From CAZYQW01 sp964649825 (GTDB taxonomy: Bacteria > Planctomycetota > B15-G4 > JADJEK01): a stretch of DNA of 28,881 bases. A model generated the notes under the pieces. It saw only the letters and a program-made list of their open reading frames with translations, was not told the DNA's origin and ran no database searches. The position numbers and the translations under genes are program-made. Shown here piece by piece: positions 8,466 to 16,746 of the stretch (its first letter is position 1; each line of letters opens with the position of its first letter). The stretch is from assembly GCA_964649825.1 (NCBI GenBank), contig CAZYQW010000037.1, positions 1 to 28,881 on the forward strand. Direction: 5' to 3'.

Positions 8466-9680
8466 ATGAGCTACGCGTTCCTCCAATCCGGTCCGGACCA
8501 GGCCGCCCGCAGCGCGCGATCGCTGCAGTGGGTCGTGGCCGCGCTCGTGGGACTCGGCGTGATCATGGTCTTCTCGACCCGCGCCCCGCAGATCGTGCGC
8601 GTGGGCGGGCCGTCCTCGGTCTACGAGCCGCTCCTCGACCAGGGCGTGAAGCTCGGCGTCGGCGCGGCGTTCCTTCTGCTTGGGCTGTTCACCCGACCGG
8701 CGCGGTTGCTGCGTCTCGGTCGCTGGATGATGCTCGTCGCGCTCGCCCTTCTCGTGCTCGTCCTCGTGCCGGAGCTCGGCGCGAAGATCAATGGCGCCCG
8801 CCGCTGGTTCTCGTTCGGCCCGGGCTTTCAACCGGTCGAGTTCGCGCGGATCGCGCTGATCGTGTTCCTCGCCGCTCACGTCCACCAGGCGGGGCCGCGG
8901 ATCCGGGAGCTGGTTCGTGGGCTGCTTCCGCCGCTCATTGCCCTGATCGCGTCAATGGTCCTTCTGCTGCTCCAGCCCGATTTCGGCTCGGCGATCTTCT
9001 TCCTCGGGCTCGGTTCGCTCCTCCTCATCCTGGGCGGGGCACGGCTGATCCACTTCTGCATGCTCGCCGCCGTCACGTTTCCGGTCGCCGTCGTGTACGG
9101 ATGGAACTCGCTCGGGCACGTGCAGTCTCGCGTCCAGCAGTTCCTCGAGCCGGGGATGGGTCACCAAGCGGTACAGAGCGTCCTCGCGTTGGGTGCCGGC
9201 GGACTCGCGGGGACCGACCTCGGCTCCGGCACGTCGAAGCTCGGCTATTTGCCGCAGATCTCGAGCGACTTCATCCTGGCCGCGGTGGGCGAGGAGCTGG
9301 GATTCGCGGGGTCATCGTTGGTCGTGCTCCTGTTCGCGCTCTTCTTGGTCGCCGGTACCCGCATCGCCCTGGCGCAGACGTCGACCGGCCGGTTCCTCCT
9401 CGCGGCCGGCATTGCGATCTCGATCGCGACGCAGGCGATCGTGAACATCGCGGTGGTGACGGCCGCGGTCCCGACGAAGGGGATCGCGTTGCCGTTCGTG
9501 TCCGCGGGCGGCTCGTCGCTGGCTTTCTCTCTCTTCGCGGTTGGACTCCTGATCCGACTGGCCCGCCTCGACGCGGTGTCCGACGCCGCGGAAGACATCG
9601 AGACGGACTTCGATCGGATCGAGCCGGAGTTCGCGGCCGAGCTTGTCCCCGGACGTGATCCCGGAGGTATCCATGGGTGA
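8466..9680 (+). CDS. ftsW: SEDS-family peptidoglycan glycosyltransferase FtsW
   Basis: A 404-residue polytopic membrane protein of the SEDS family (about 10 helices). It polymerises lipid II at the septum in partnership with FtsI, encoded upstream. Family features are INGARRWFSFGPGFQPVEFARIA-type sequence (here NGARRWFSFG then FQPVEFARIALI), the LLLQPDFGSA segment with its conserved Asp, a large extracytoplasmic loop with SKLGYLPQISSDFILAAVGE, and VPTKGIALPFVSAGGSS near the end. An acidic tail (about 375-395) is cytoplasmic. RodA is the alternative, but the dcw position favours FtsW. The gene overlaps the LysM gene by eight bases. Confidence 0.92.
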   Translation: MSYAFLQSGPDQAARSARSLQWVVAALVGLGVIMVFSTRAPQIVRVGGPSSVYEPLLDQGVKLGVGAAFLLLGLFTRPARLLRLGRWMMLVALALLVLVLVPELGAKINGARRWFSFGPGFQPVEFARIALIVFLAAHVHQAGPRIRELVRGLLPPLIALIASMVLLLLQPDFGSAIFFLGLGSLLLILGGARLIHFCMLAAVTFPVAVVYGWNSLGHVQSRVQQFLEPGMGHQAVQSVLALGAGGLAGTDLGSGTSKLGYLPQISSDFILAAVGEELGFAGSSLVVLLFALFLVAGTRIALAQTSTGRFLLAAGIAISIATQAIVNIAVVTAAVPTKGIALPFVSAGGSSLAFSLFAVGLLIRLARLDAVSDAAEDIETDFDRIEPEFAAELVPGRDPGGIHG

Positions 9681-10398
9681 GCTCGAGAAGTACGGCCTAC
9701 TGTCGCTCGCGAGCATCGCGGTGTTGTTCCTCGTGCTGACGTTCGTGCGCCGGGACACTCCGCATGACTTGCGGGCCTCGAGCGCCGCCGCGGCGTCGCG
9801 GGACGCGGCCGAACCGGTGGTCGCCAGCGGAGAGAAGAGACCGTCGCCCCGAGCCGAACCATCGCAGGATGAGCCGAAGGGGCCTCACGCCGCGTCGCCG
9901 GGCGACGACGAGTCGAGCCGGCCGCGCGCCGAGGTGCCGCGCGTTCCCGTGGAACCGGTCGATGCAGCGACGGTGGGCCGGCGCCGCGACGCGTACGTGA
10001 TCGCGAAGGGCGACACCCTTTCATCGATCGCCGCGCGTTACCTCGGGAGCGCGCGACGCTGGCCGGAGATCGTCGCGGCGAACGGCCGCCTCGATCCTCA
10101 AACGCTGCAGATCGGACAGGTGATCCGGCTTCCGGCCGCGGCGCCGCTCGAGCCGCCCGAGACGGCTCCCGTGCCGAGGAACGCCCCCGTGCCCGAGAGG
10201 GCGGCGCCGAAGCCGGCCGGACGCGCGACCCGCCCGAGCGCGAACGAGCATACGGTCGTCGACGGCGATACGCTTTCGAACCTCGCGCAACGCTACTACA
10301 AGGATGCCCGCCAGTGGCTCCGGATCTATCGAGAGAACCGCGCGCGGATCCCCGACGCGGACCGGTTGACGGTCGGGACGATCCTGCGACTGCCGTGA
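9673..10398 (+). CDS. Membrane-anchored protein with two LysM domains
   Basis: 241 residues: a very short N-terminus, one transmembrane segment (about 7-25), and a charged Ala/Pro/Glu-rich linker (about 30-104). LysM domain 1 spans 107-154 (YVIAKGDTLSSIAARYLG ... IGQVIRLP), then comes a Pro-rich spacer, and LysM domain 2 spans 192-241 (HTVVDGDTLSNLAQRYYKD ... VGTILRLP). LysM binds GlcNAc-containing glycans such as peptidoglycan. The topology puts both domains outside the membrane. No catalytic domain is present. ATG 9673 has GGAGG (9663-9667) at ideal spacing. The gene lies inside the division operon, overlapping ftsW upstream and murG downstream (4 bases), where most dcw clusters have no such gene. 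A role as a wall-sensing division scaffold is inference. Confidence 0.9.
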   Translation: MGELEKYGLLSLASIAVLFLVLTFVRRDTPHDLRASSAAAASRDAAEPVVASGEKRPSPRAEPSQDEPKGPHAASPGDDESSRPRAEVPRVPVEPVDAATVGRRRDAYVIAKGDTLSSIAARYLGSARRWPEIVAANGRLDPQTLQIGQVIRLPAAAPLEPPETAPVPRNAPVPERAAPKPAGRATRPSANEHTVVDGDTLSNLAQRYYKDARQWLRIYRENRARIPDADRLTVGTILRLP

Positions 10399-11585
10399 CG
10401 GCGGCCGGCGGCACGCCGCCCGATCGATCGAGAGCGCCGGCGCGCGCGCTCCGCGTGCTCTTCGCCGCGGGAGGAACCGGCGGCCATCTCGTGCCGGCTC
10501 TCGCGGCCGCCGACGCACTCGTGACGCTTCGGCCCGACGCGGAGTGTCTCTTCCTGACGTCGGGACGCGGGGTCGACGATCGGTTCTTCGAGCGGTCGAC
10601 CCTGCGGCGCGAGTCGCTCTTTCCGTCTCTGGACACCGCGCCGTCGAAACGTGACGTCGCGGCGTGGATCGGGGCCTTCCGCCGCGCGCGCCGCACGATC
10701 GTCGCGTTCGATCCGGACGTGATCGTCGGAGTCGGCGGGTATCCAACCGGGATCGCGGGAACGGCATCGCTGGGCGGAGGGATCGTCGGGCCGCTGAGGG
10801 TGCTGCTCGGCCGACCGCGGTCTCGGCCGAAGCTGGTTCTGCTCGAGCAGAACGCCGTCGCCGGTCGCGCGGTACGCCTCCTCGGCCGGGTCGCGAGCCG
10901 GATCCTCTGGGCGCTGCCGATCGCAAGCGACGAACGGTTCGCTGGGAAGAGCGAATGGATCGGCAACCCGCTGCCACGGAGCTTCTCGGTGCCCCCGCCT
11001 CCGATCGACTTCGCCTCGTTCGGGCTCGAGCCGGGTCGACCCACGCTCGTCTGCCTCGGGGGCAGCCAGGGGGCTCGAGCCGTGAATCGGCTGGTCCTCG
11101 CCGCGCGCGAGCGCCTCGGGCGGCAGGTGGATGGACTGCAGATCCTGCTCGTGACGGGCGACAAAGAGGCCGCGGGTGTCCGCGCGGCGCTCGTCGGCGC
11201 GAATCGTCCACGTACGGTCGTCGCAGCGTTCGTCGATCGGATGCGGGAACTGTACGAGGTCGCCGACGTGATCGTGGCGCGAGCCGGCGGGACCACGCTC
11301 TCCGAGGTGGCGATCGCCGGCCGGCCGCTCGTGCTGGTCCCGTACCCCCATCATCGCGATCGTCATCAGTTCGAGAACGCGAACGTGTTCGCACGGGTGG
11401 GCGCGGCCTCGATCGTCGAAGAAGGGCAGGGCGACGTCGACCGCTTCGTCGAAGCGGTAGGGCGCTGGTTCGCGGACGCGGAGGCGCGCGGGTCGGCGGC
11501 CGACGCGGCGCGTGCGATCGGGCGGGCCGACGCGGCGCGGCGGTGCGCCGAACGGATCCTCGAAGTCGCGGAGAGGAGTCGATGA
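10395..11585 (+). CDS. murG: Lipid II synthase MurG (UDP-GlcNAc transferase)
   Basis: This 396-residue family-28 glycosyltransferase adds GlcNAc to lipid I at the inner membrane face. It has the N-terminal glycine-rich loop AGGTGGHLVPALA (about 25-37), GVGGYPTGIAG, LLEQNAVAGRA, WIGNPLPRS, LGGSQGARAVNRLV, and the donor-binding ARAGGTTLSEVAIAGRPLVL followed by HHRDRHQFENA. GTG 10395 overlaps the LysM stop as GTGA. The first 18 residues are extra compared with typical MurG, so a slightly later start is possible. A loop between the glycine motifs (about residues 120-150) is longer than usual. The 3' end overlaps murC as ATGA. Confidence 0.94.
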   Translation: MTAAGGTPPDRSRAPARALRVLFAAGGTGGHLVPALAAADALVTLRPDAECLFLTSGRGVDDRFFERSTLRRESLFPSLDTAPSKRDVAAWIGAFRRARRTIVAFDPDVIVGVGGYPTGIAGTASLGGGIVGPLRVLLGRPRSRPKLVLLEQNAVAGRAVRLLGRVASRILWALPIASDERFAGKSEWIGNPLPRSFSVPPPPIDFASFGLEPGRPTLVCLGGSQGARAVNRLVLAARERLGRQVDGLQILLVTGDKEAAGVRAALVGANRPRTVVAAFVDRMRELYEVADVIVARAGGTTLSEVAIAGRPLVLVPYPHHRDRHQFENANVFARVGAASIVEEGQGDVDRFVEAVGRWFADAEARGSAADAARAIGRADAARRCAERILEVAERSR

Positions 11586-12976
11586 CCGAGCCGTTCCCGT
11601 CGGCAGGCGACGTCGTCCACCTGGTCGGCGTGGGAGGAGCCGGGATGTCCGCACTCGCGCGGGTCCTCCTCGATCGCGGAGCGACGGTGAGCGGATCGGA
11701 CGTGGACGCCGCGGTCGACCTCGGCCCGTGGCTCGTGGGCTGCGAGGTGCACCGCGGCGGGCACGACGTGCGCTTTCTCCCCCCGAACGCGACGCTGTTG
11801 ATCCGCTCATCGGCGGTGCCCGACTCGAACCCCGAGGTCGCGGCGGCGGCGTCGCGCGGCGTGCCCACCGCCACGTATGCCGAGGCGCTCGGCCGGCTGA
11901 CGGCGGAGCGTCCGGCCATCGCGATCGCCGGCACGCACGGGAAGACGACGACGTCGTCGCTCGTCGCGTTCGGGCTTGCCCACGCCGGCCGGGACCCGAG
12001 CTTCGTGGTGGGCGGCGTCGTGCCCGGGCTCGGAGGAGGCCGTTTCTCGACCGCCGGAGCCCTCGTCGTCGAGGCATGCGAGTACAAGGAGGCGTTCGCG
12101 GGGCTCCGCGCCCGCGTCCGCGTCGTCACGAACGTCGAGCCGGACCACCTCGATCACTTCGGCGACGCGGCGGCGGTGGAGGCCGCGTTTCGGCGGTTCG
12201 TCGCCGCACCCGCGGAGCTCCGCGTCGTCACGCGAGCCGCCGCGGCGTGCCTCGGGTCGATCCCCGATCCGGCGGTCGTCGTGTCGCTCGACGCGCGGCG
12301 CGAGGACGGAGGCGACCCCGGCGCGGAGCTGCGCGGCGAGACGGTGGCGGTCGAACGAGGTCTTCGACGGATCCGGGCGAGCGGCGTCCTTCAGCTCGGT
12401 CCGTTCACTTGTCCGGTGCCGGGACGCCACTTCGCGGAGGACGCTCTCGTCGCCGCGGCCTGTCTCCACGCCGAGGGATTGAGCTCCGCCGAGATCGCCC
12501 GCGGGATCGAGGCGTTTCCCGGCGTGGGACGTCGTTTCGAGCGGCTCGCCGACGGTCCGATCGCGTTGCTCTCCGACTACGCGCACCACCCCACCGAGCT
12601 CGACGCCGTCAGGTCCGCGGCGCGCGAGGCGTACCCGGGTCGGCGCCTGATCGCTGTCTTCCAGCCGCATCAAGTGCGTCGCACCCGCGATTTTCTCGAG
12701 CGGTTCGCCGGCTCGCTCGCCGCCTTCGATCGCGTCTGGCTCGCCGACATCTACACCGCGCGGGAGGACGACGGGGCCGCGGTCGCGGTGCGGGACGACC
12801 TCGTCCGCGCGATCCAACGGCGCGGCGGAGTCGTGGCGACCGTGTCATCGCCCGAGCGCGATCTGGTTCGAGAAGTTCTCGCGCGCCGCCGGGAAGGCGA
12901 CGTGATCCTCCTCCTCGGGGCCGGTAGCATCGACCGGTGTCGCCATGAGCTACGAGCTTCCCTGTCCTCAACGTGA
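11582..12976 (+). CDS. murC: UDP-N-acetylmuramate-L-alanine ligase MurC
   Basis: 464 residues, the usual MurC length. The Rossmann-like start HLVGVGGAGMSALARVLLDRG, IRSSAVPDSNPEV, the ATP loop AGTHGKTTTSSL (K121), VVEACEYKEAF, TNVEPDHLDHFG, and YAHHPTEL with FQPHQVRRTRDF all match MurC. It attaches L-Ala to UDP-MurNAc, the first peptide step. Its product would normally go to MurD, which is not encoded here. The start ATG overlaps the murG stop (ATGA) and follows GAGAGGAG. The last 32 bases overlap murB. Confidence 0.94.
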   Translation: MTEPFPSAGDVVHLVGVGGAGMSALARVLLDRGATVSGSDVDAAVDLGPWLVGCEVHRGGHDVRFLPPNATLLIRSSAVPDSNPEVAAAASRGVPTATYAEALGRLTAERPAIAIAGTHGKTTTSSLVAFGLAHAGRDPSFVVGGVVPGLGGGRFSTAGALVVEACEYKEAFAGLRARVRVVTNVEPDHLDHFGDAAAVEAAFRRFVAAPAELRVVTRAAAACLGSIPDPAVVVSLDARREDGGDPGAELRGETVAVERGLRRIRASGVLQLGPFTCPVPGRHFAEDALVAAACLHAEGLSSAEIARGIEAFPGVGRRFERLADGPIALLSDYAHHPTELDAVRSAAREAYPGRRLIAVFQPHQVRRTRDFLERFAGSLAAFDRVWLADIYTAREDDGAAVAVRDDLVRAIQRRGGVVATVSSPERDLVREVLARRREGDVILLLGAGSIDRCRHELRASLSST

Positions 12977-13835
12977 GAACGTCGCGCTCGGGCCCCTCAG
13001 CACCTTTCGGATGGGGGGGCGGGTGGCGGTGGTCGCCGAACCGCGCAACCGCGAGGAGTTCGTGTCCACCGTGCGCGCGTTGCGGGACCGAGGTCGACGG
13101 TTCCGGGTGCTGGGCGGCGGGGCGAACGTCCTGATCGACGATCGCGGCCTCGACGAAGCGATCATCCTGACGACCGGCATCACCTACATGGTGCGCGAAG
13201 GCGACGACACGCGGGTGCTGCGCCTGGGGGCCGGATTGTCGATCCCGCAGTTCGTGACCGCGACGCGGGACATGGGACTGACCGGAGCGGAATGCCTCGT
13301 GGGGATCCCGGGCACGATCGGCGGGGCGACGGTCATGAACGCCGGCGGCCGGCACGGTTGGCTCTCCCGCATCGCGCGGCGCGTGCGTGCGCTGACCGCG
13401 GAGGGCGAGGAGGTCGAGGTCGCCGTCGACGACGAGACCTTCGCGTACCGGACGTCGATCTTCGGCGAGGACCGGCTCGTGCTGGAGACCGTGGTCGAGC
13501 TCGCTCCCGGCGACCGCAAGTCGACGAGCGAGACGATCCGATCCTACCTGCGCGAGAAGGGCGTGGCGCAGCCGCTGACGCAGAAGAGCGCGGGCTGCGT
13601 GTTCAAGAATCCCCCGGGGAGCTCGGCCGGCAAGGAGCTCGACGCGGCCGGAGTGAAGGGGCTTCGCGCAGGCGGCGCGGCCGTCTCCGAGAAGCACGCC
13701 AACTTCATCGTGAACCTCGGCGGCGCGACGCTGAACGACGTCGATCGTCTGATCGATACGATGCGCCGTGCCGTCTTCGAATCACGCGGCGTCGAGCTCG
13801 AGACCGAGGTCAAGATCTGGCGGCGGGAACGATGA
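12945..13835 (+). CDS. murB: UDP-N-acetylenolpyruvoylglucosamine reductase MurB
   Basis: This 296-residue FAD enzyme makes UDP-MurNAc using NADPH. Visible are the FAD-binding motif LGGGANVLIDDRG (about 56-68), GIPGTIGGATVMNAGG, and the short type-II C-terminal region KSAGCVFKNPPGSSAGKE with SEKHANFIVN. The final Glu of LETEVKIW (E288) matches the conserved C-terminal Glu of the family. The proton-donating Ser of most MurB proteins is Cys218 here (AGCVFKNP instead of AGSxFKNP). Cys variants occur and the corresponding E. coli mutant is known to retain activity. ATG 12945 lies within murC. This is the last gene of the cluster, and ddl, ftsQ, ftsA and ftsZ do not follow. Confidence 0.94.
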   Translation: MSYELPCPQRENVALGPLSTFRMGGRVAVVAEPRNREEFVSTVRALRDRGRRFRVLGGGANVLIDDRGLDEAIILTTGITYMVREGDDTRVLRLGAGLSIPQFVTATRDMGLTGAECLVGIPGTIGGATVMNAGGRHGWLSRIARRVRALTAEGEEVEVAVDDETFAYRTSIFGEDRLVLETVVELAPGDRKSTSETIRSYLREKGVAQPLTQKSAGCVFKNPPGSSAGKELDAAGVKGLRAGGAAVSEKHANFIVNLGGATLNDVDRLIDTMRRAVFESRGVELETEVKIWRRER

Positions 13836-13842
13836 CGGCGGC

Positions 13843-13875
13843 CGGGGACGGTGCGAGTCGCGCGCACCGTCCCCG
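13843..13875. terminator. Strong bidirectional hairpin between murB and a convergent gene
   Basis: CGGGGACGGTGCG (13843-13855) pairs perfectly over 13 bp with CGCACCGTCCCCG (13863-13875), with loop AGTCGCG. It starts 8 bases after the murB stop and ends 22 bases before the stop of the convergent minus-strand gene. Neither side has a T-run, so it may act as a bidirectional or assisted terminator, or as an mRNA-end stabiliser. Confidence 0.7.
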
Positions 13876-13897
13876 CCGTGCCGAGTTCGCGTCCGGG

Positions 13898-15766
13898 TCA
13901 GTAGAGGATCGGCGAGACCGACGTGCTGAGATACGGCGCGTCGTTCGGCGGGAAGATGATGTTCTGCAGGTGCGGCTGCAAGCCGACCAGAGCCGGGTCG
14001 ATCGGCAGCGGTACGGGGATCTCGAGCCGACCGCTGGCGGGGACGAGGACGGGGAGCGCCTGTACGAACAGCACCGACGGGTCGATGTTCAGGATGCCCT
14101 GGGATCCGAGGTCGACGTAGGTTGGAAACAGCCCGGCCATCATCACGATCCCGGAGCCGGCCGGGGCCGTCTGGTACAGATGCATGGTCGTGCCGAGCTT
14201 GGTGGCACGCGAGAACTCGGGAAACCGGGCTTCGTACGAGAAGGAGCCCTGCACGCAGTAGACGTGCAGCTCGGAGGCTGTCTCCACGAAGCCGATCGAT
14301 GACGCGATGTCGAACGTGACCACCGGGCCGTTGATCGGCACGACGTCCCACCGGCCCGTCGGCTGACCGAATCCGTACGCGAACGAAGCGTCGTGGGCGA
14401 GCGCGGTGTGCCGATTGACCTGGGCCGAGAGGGGGCCCTGTCCGGCCTCGGTCGCGAAGCGGTTCAGCCGCGAGTCGAACACGTGCAGCACGTCGCCCGC
14501 GTCGAAGATCAGGATCGTCGCGGTGTTGGGCGGCGCGAGGAACACGCCCAGCTGCGTCGTCGGCTGATCGACCCACGTCCCGTAACGTGCGGAGAGGCAG
14601 GAGAAGCCGGTCGAGTGCGGCAGCACGATCGCACTTCGAACCAGCACCGGCGCGGCGATCGGAGCGACGGCGGGCGCCGCCGTCCACGTGTTCAGGATCG
14701 GCGAGTAGGCGAATCCGCTCGTACCCGCGTCCGCATACGCGATCACCTCGTTCGTCAGCAGCGCGTAGCTGCCCGCCAGCGTCGCGCCGAAGGCGCCGGT
14801 GAGCGCCGAGAACGGCGTGACCTGGGTCGGTTCGACGACGAAGAGGTACTCATACTCCGTGACGATGCTTGGCGACGACGCGGCCATCGACGCGAACGCT
14901 CCCTGGCCCGCGGAGTAGCAGGCCACGTTCGGGCCGTCGATCACCGCGGCGACCATCTCGTCGTTGAAGATCGTCGCGACCGGCGACGACGCCGTGTAGG
15001 TCGCGAGGTTGCCGGTGAGGCCGGAGAACGCAACGACCGTGTTCCCGGACGCGGCGATGGCGAACCCCGCCGTGAGCGCCCACAGGGTTTGGGTGTTGAA
15101 CGCCTGAGTGCCCCAGTTGTTCTGGTGCACCGAGAACGCGCGGAAGACGCTCGGACTATGGGCGGTGCCGACTTCCTCTTCGGTCAGGATCACGGCCTGG
15201 GCGTCGGCGACGATGGGGACGAACGTCGCCCAGTAGGCGCTGAAACCGTAGACGGTGTTTCCGTCCTGGAGCAGGCCGCAGTAGCGGCGCGCGGACATCG
15301 TCGGGTTCGGCTGCGACAGCGCGAGCGGGACCCATTCGCCGCGGAAGCCGGAGAAGCCCCAGGCCATCGTCCCGTCGGATACGAGCGTGACCCAGGACGA
15401 GCTGATCGGCCCGCTCACGATCACGGCGGCCGGCGAGACCGTGATCGTGTCGACGACACCCTGGCGCGTCGCGAATCCGTGGATCTCGTTGCCGTCGCGG
15501 ATGACGACGTAGGAATTGTACTGCTCGTAGAACGTGGGCGCGGCCGACAACGGTAGCACCGTCCATTCCTTCGTGATGCCCGAGTAGAGGTGGGCGTCGG
15601 TGGGGGTCAGGTAGGTCACCGTCGTGCCGATCGCGTTGATCGGCGTCGTGGTGATCGTTGGGGCGGGAATGGTCCGCCAGTTGTTCAGGTCAGCGCCGAG
15701 CCCGACGGGCTCGACGAATCCAGCCAGCAACAGGACCACGGTCCCGGTTCCGAATCGGAGAGTCAC
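13898..15766 (-). CDS. Secreted repeat protein, probable beta-propeller (function unknown)
   Basis: 622 residues from a GTG start at 15766, preceded by GGAGG with 6-base spacing. The start gives a clean signal peptide, with FGTGTVVLLLAGF as hydrophobic core and a likely cut after GLGA. An in-frame ATG at 15811 lacks a ribosome site. The body holds about 12 units of roughly 45 residues, each centred on a pattern like DGNTVYGFSAYWATFVPI (also DGTMAWGFSGFRGEWVPL and ASFAYGFGQPTGRWDVVP). This hydrophobic-aromatic-glycine/Trp rhythm resembles Kelch-type propeller blades. The C-terminus is a separate domain with IPVPLPIDPALVGLQ. No catalytic motif is seen. It is probably extracellular or envelope-associated. 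It is convergent with murB and downstream of the VTT gene. Confidence 0.8.
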   Translation of the reverse strand: MTLRFGTGTVVLLLAGFVEPVGLGADLNNWRTIPAPTITTTPINAIGTTVTYLTPTDAHLYSGITKEWTVLPLSAAPTFYEQYNSYVVIRDGNEIHGFATRQGVVDTITVSPAAVIVSGPISSSWVTLVSDGTMAWGFSGFRGEWVPLALSQPNPTMSARRYCGLLQDGNTVYGFSAYWATFVPIVADAQAVILTEEEVGTAHSPSVFRAFSVHQNNWGTQAFNTQTLWALTAGFAIAASGNTVVAFSGLTGNLATYTASSPVATIFNDEMVAAVIDGPNVACYSAGQGAFASMAASSPSIVTEYEYLFVVEPTQVTPFSALTGAFGATLAGSYALLTNEVIAYADAGTSGFAYSPILNTWTAAPAVAPIAAPVLVRSAIVLPHSTGFSCLSARYGTWVDQPTTQLGVFLAPPNTATILIFDAGDVLHVFDSRLNRFATEAGQGPLSAQVNRHTALAHDASFAYGFGQPTGRWDVVPINGPVVTFDIASSIGFVETASELHVYCVQGSFSYEARFPEFSRATKLGTTMHLYQTAPAGSGIVMMAGLFPTYVDLGSQGILNIDPSVLFVQALPVLVPASGRLEIPVPLPIDPALVGLQPHLQNIIFPPNDAPYLSTSVSPILY

Positions 15767-15918
15767 GCAAGTCCTCCAGAGCTGCTTGAAACGACAAACT
15801 CCGGGACCCAAACGGCCCGTCTCCCGGGGCAGTTCGCGGGCTCTTCATCGGGCTGCGAGATTCTCTGCACCGGAGCCACAACTCCTTGTAGAAGAGTCGC
15901 TTGAGGGCCTCGTTTTTT

Positions 15919-16746
15919 CTACTCCTGCCGCTCGCGGGTGGCGAACCACTCCTCGAGCCGTTTCCGGGCCTCCGCGTTTCTTGGATCGCCGCCCAGGTGC
16001 GCGGGGTCGAGGCCGAACGTCGTTCCCGCTCGCTGCTCGATCTCCTGGACCTTGAGGATGCGAACGCTCACGTTGTTCGAATCGAGCTTGTTGAGAGTAT
16101 CCGCGAGCGTCAGCTCCGAGTGTCCGCCCACGAACTTGATCGCGGCGAAGCCGAGAACGAGCAGGACGAGGAACGTCCACATCAAGCGGTTGAAGTGCCG
16201 GTCGATGAAGTACTTCACGGGTGGTCCGAACTTCCAGACCAGTCCGGCGACCAGGAAGAAGCGCGCGGATCGACCGAGGAGCGACGCGAGGACGAGGGTC
16301 GAGAGCGGAACCGACTCGTGGAACATCCCCGCCGCGATCGTGAACACCTTGTACGGGATCGGCGTGAACGCGGCGACGCAGACGTAGAAGAACGCGTCCT
16401 CGCCGTACATGCCGGCCACGACGTCGAACTTCTCCGGCGACGCGACGTGCGTGATGATCCAGCGGCCGAACGGCTCGAACGCGTAGCCGATGGAATAGCC
16501 GCCGATGCCGCCGAGCACCGAGGCGATCGAGCAGACGAACGCGTACCGGAGCGATCTCGCCGGCGCTCCAAGGCAAAGCGCGAGGAGGAGGACGTCGGGC
16601 GGGATCGGGAAGAAGGACGACTCGGCGAACGCGAGCAACGCGAGCGCGGCGACGGCGTACTTCGTCTCGGCAAGGCCGAGAATCCAATCGTAGAGTCGGC
16701 GCATCATCGATGGACGCGCGCGTTCGGCGGCAACGGTGTCGGTCAC
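15919..16746 (-). CDS. VTT-domain (DedA/YqaA-like) membrane protein
   Basis: 275 residues from GTG 16746, which overlaps the recJ stop as GTGA. An ATG at 16707 would give MMRRLYDWILG and is a fair alternative. The VTT/SNARE-associated domain is marked by ESSFFPIPPDVLLLALCLG and FTPIPYKVFTIAAGMF, the paired Pro-containing re-entrant motifs, and by GRSARFFLVAGLVWKFG. About five membrane segments are followed by a cytoplasmic tail (about 215-275) rich in charged residues. DedA-type proteins are lipid scramblases or flippases, including undecaprenyl-phosphate recycling for some members. Whether this YqaA-like branch does so is unknown. The proximity to peptidoglycan genes is only suggestive. Confidence 0.85.
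   Translation of the reverse strand: MTDTVAAERARPSMMRRLYDWILGLAETKYAVAALALLAFAESSFFPIPPDVLLLALCLGAPARSLRYAFVCSIASVLGGIGGYSIGYAFEPFGRWIITHVASPEKFDVVAGMYGEDAFFYVCVAAFTPIPYKVFTIAAGMFHESVPLSTLVLASLLGRSARFFLVAGLVWKFGPPVKYFIDRHFNRLMWTFLVLLVLGFAAIKFVGGHSELTLADTLNKLDSNNVSVRILKVQEIEQRAGTTFGLDPAHLGGDPRNAEARKRLEEWFATRERQE

Noticed and set aside
5190..8885. A 1231-codon open frame on the minus strand across murE-mraY
   Set aside because: It is antisense to four certain genes, is rich in Arg, Asp, Glu and His without domains, and is a usual by-product of high GC at third positions.
15913..15918. T-run on the plus strand as a terminator
   Set aside because: No hairpin precedes it and no plus-strand gene ends there; it is the A-run just upstream of the minus-strand VTT stop.
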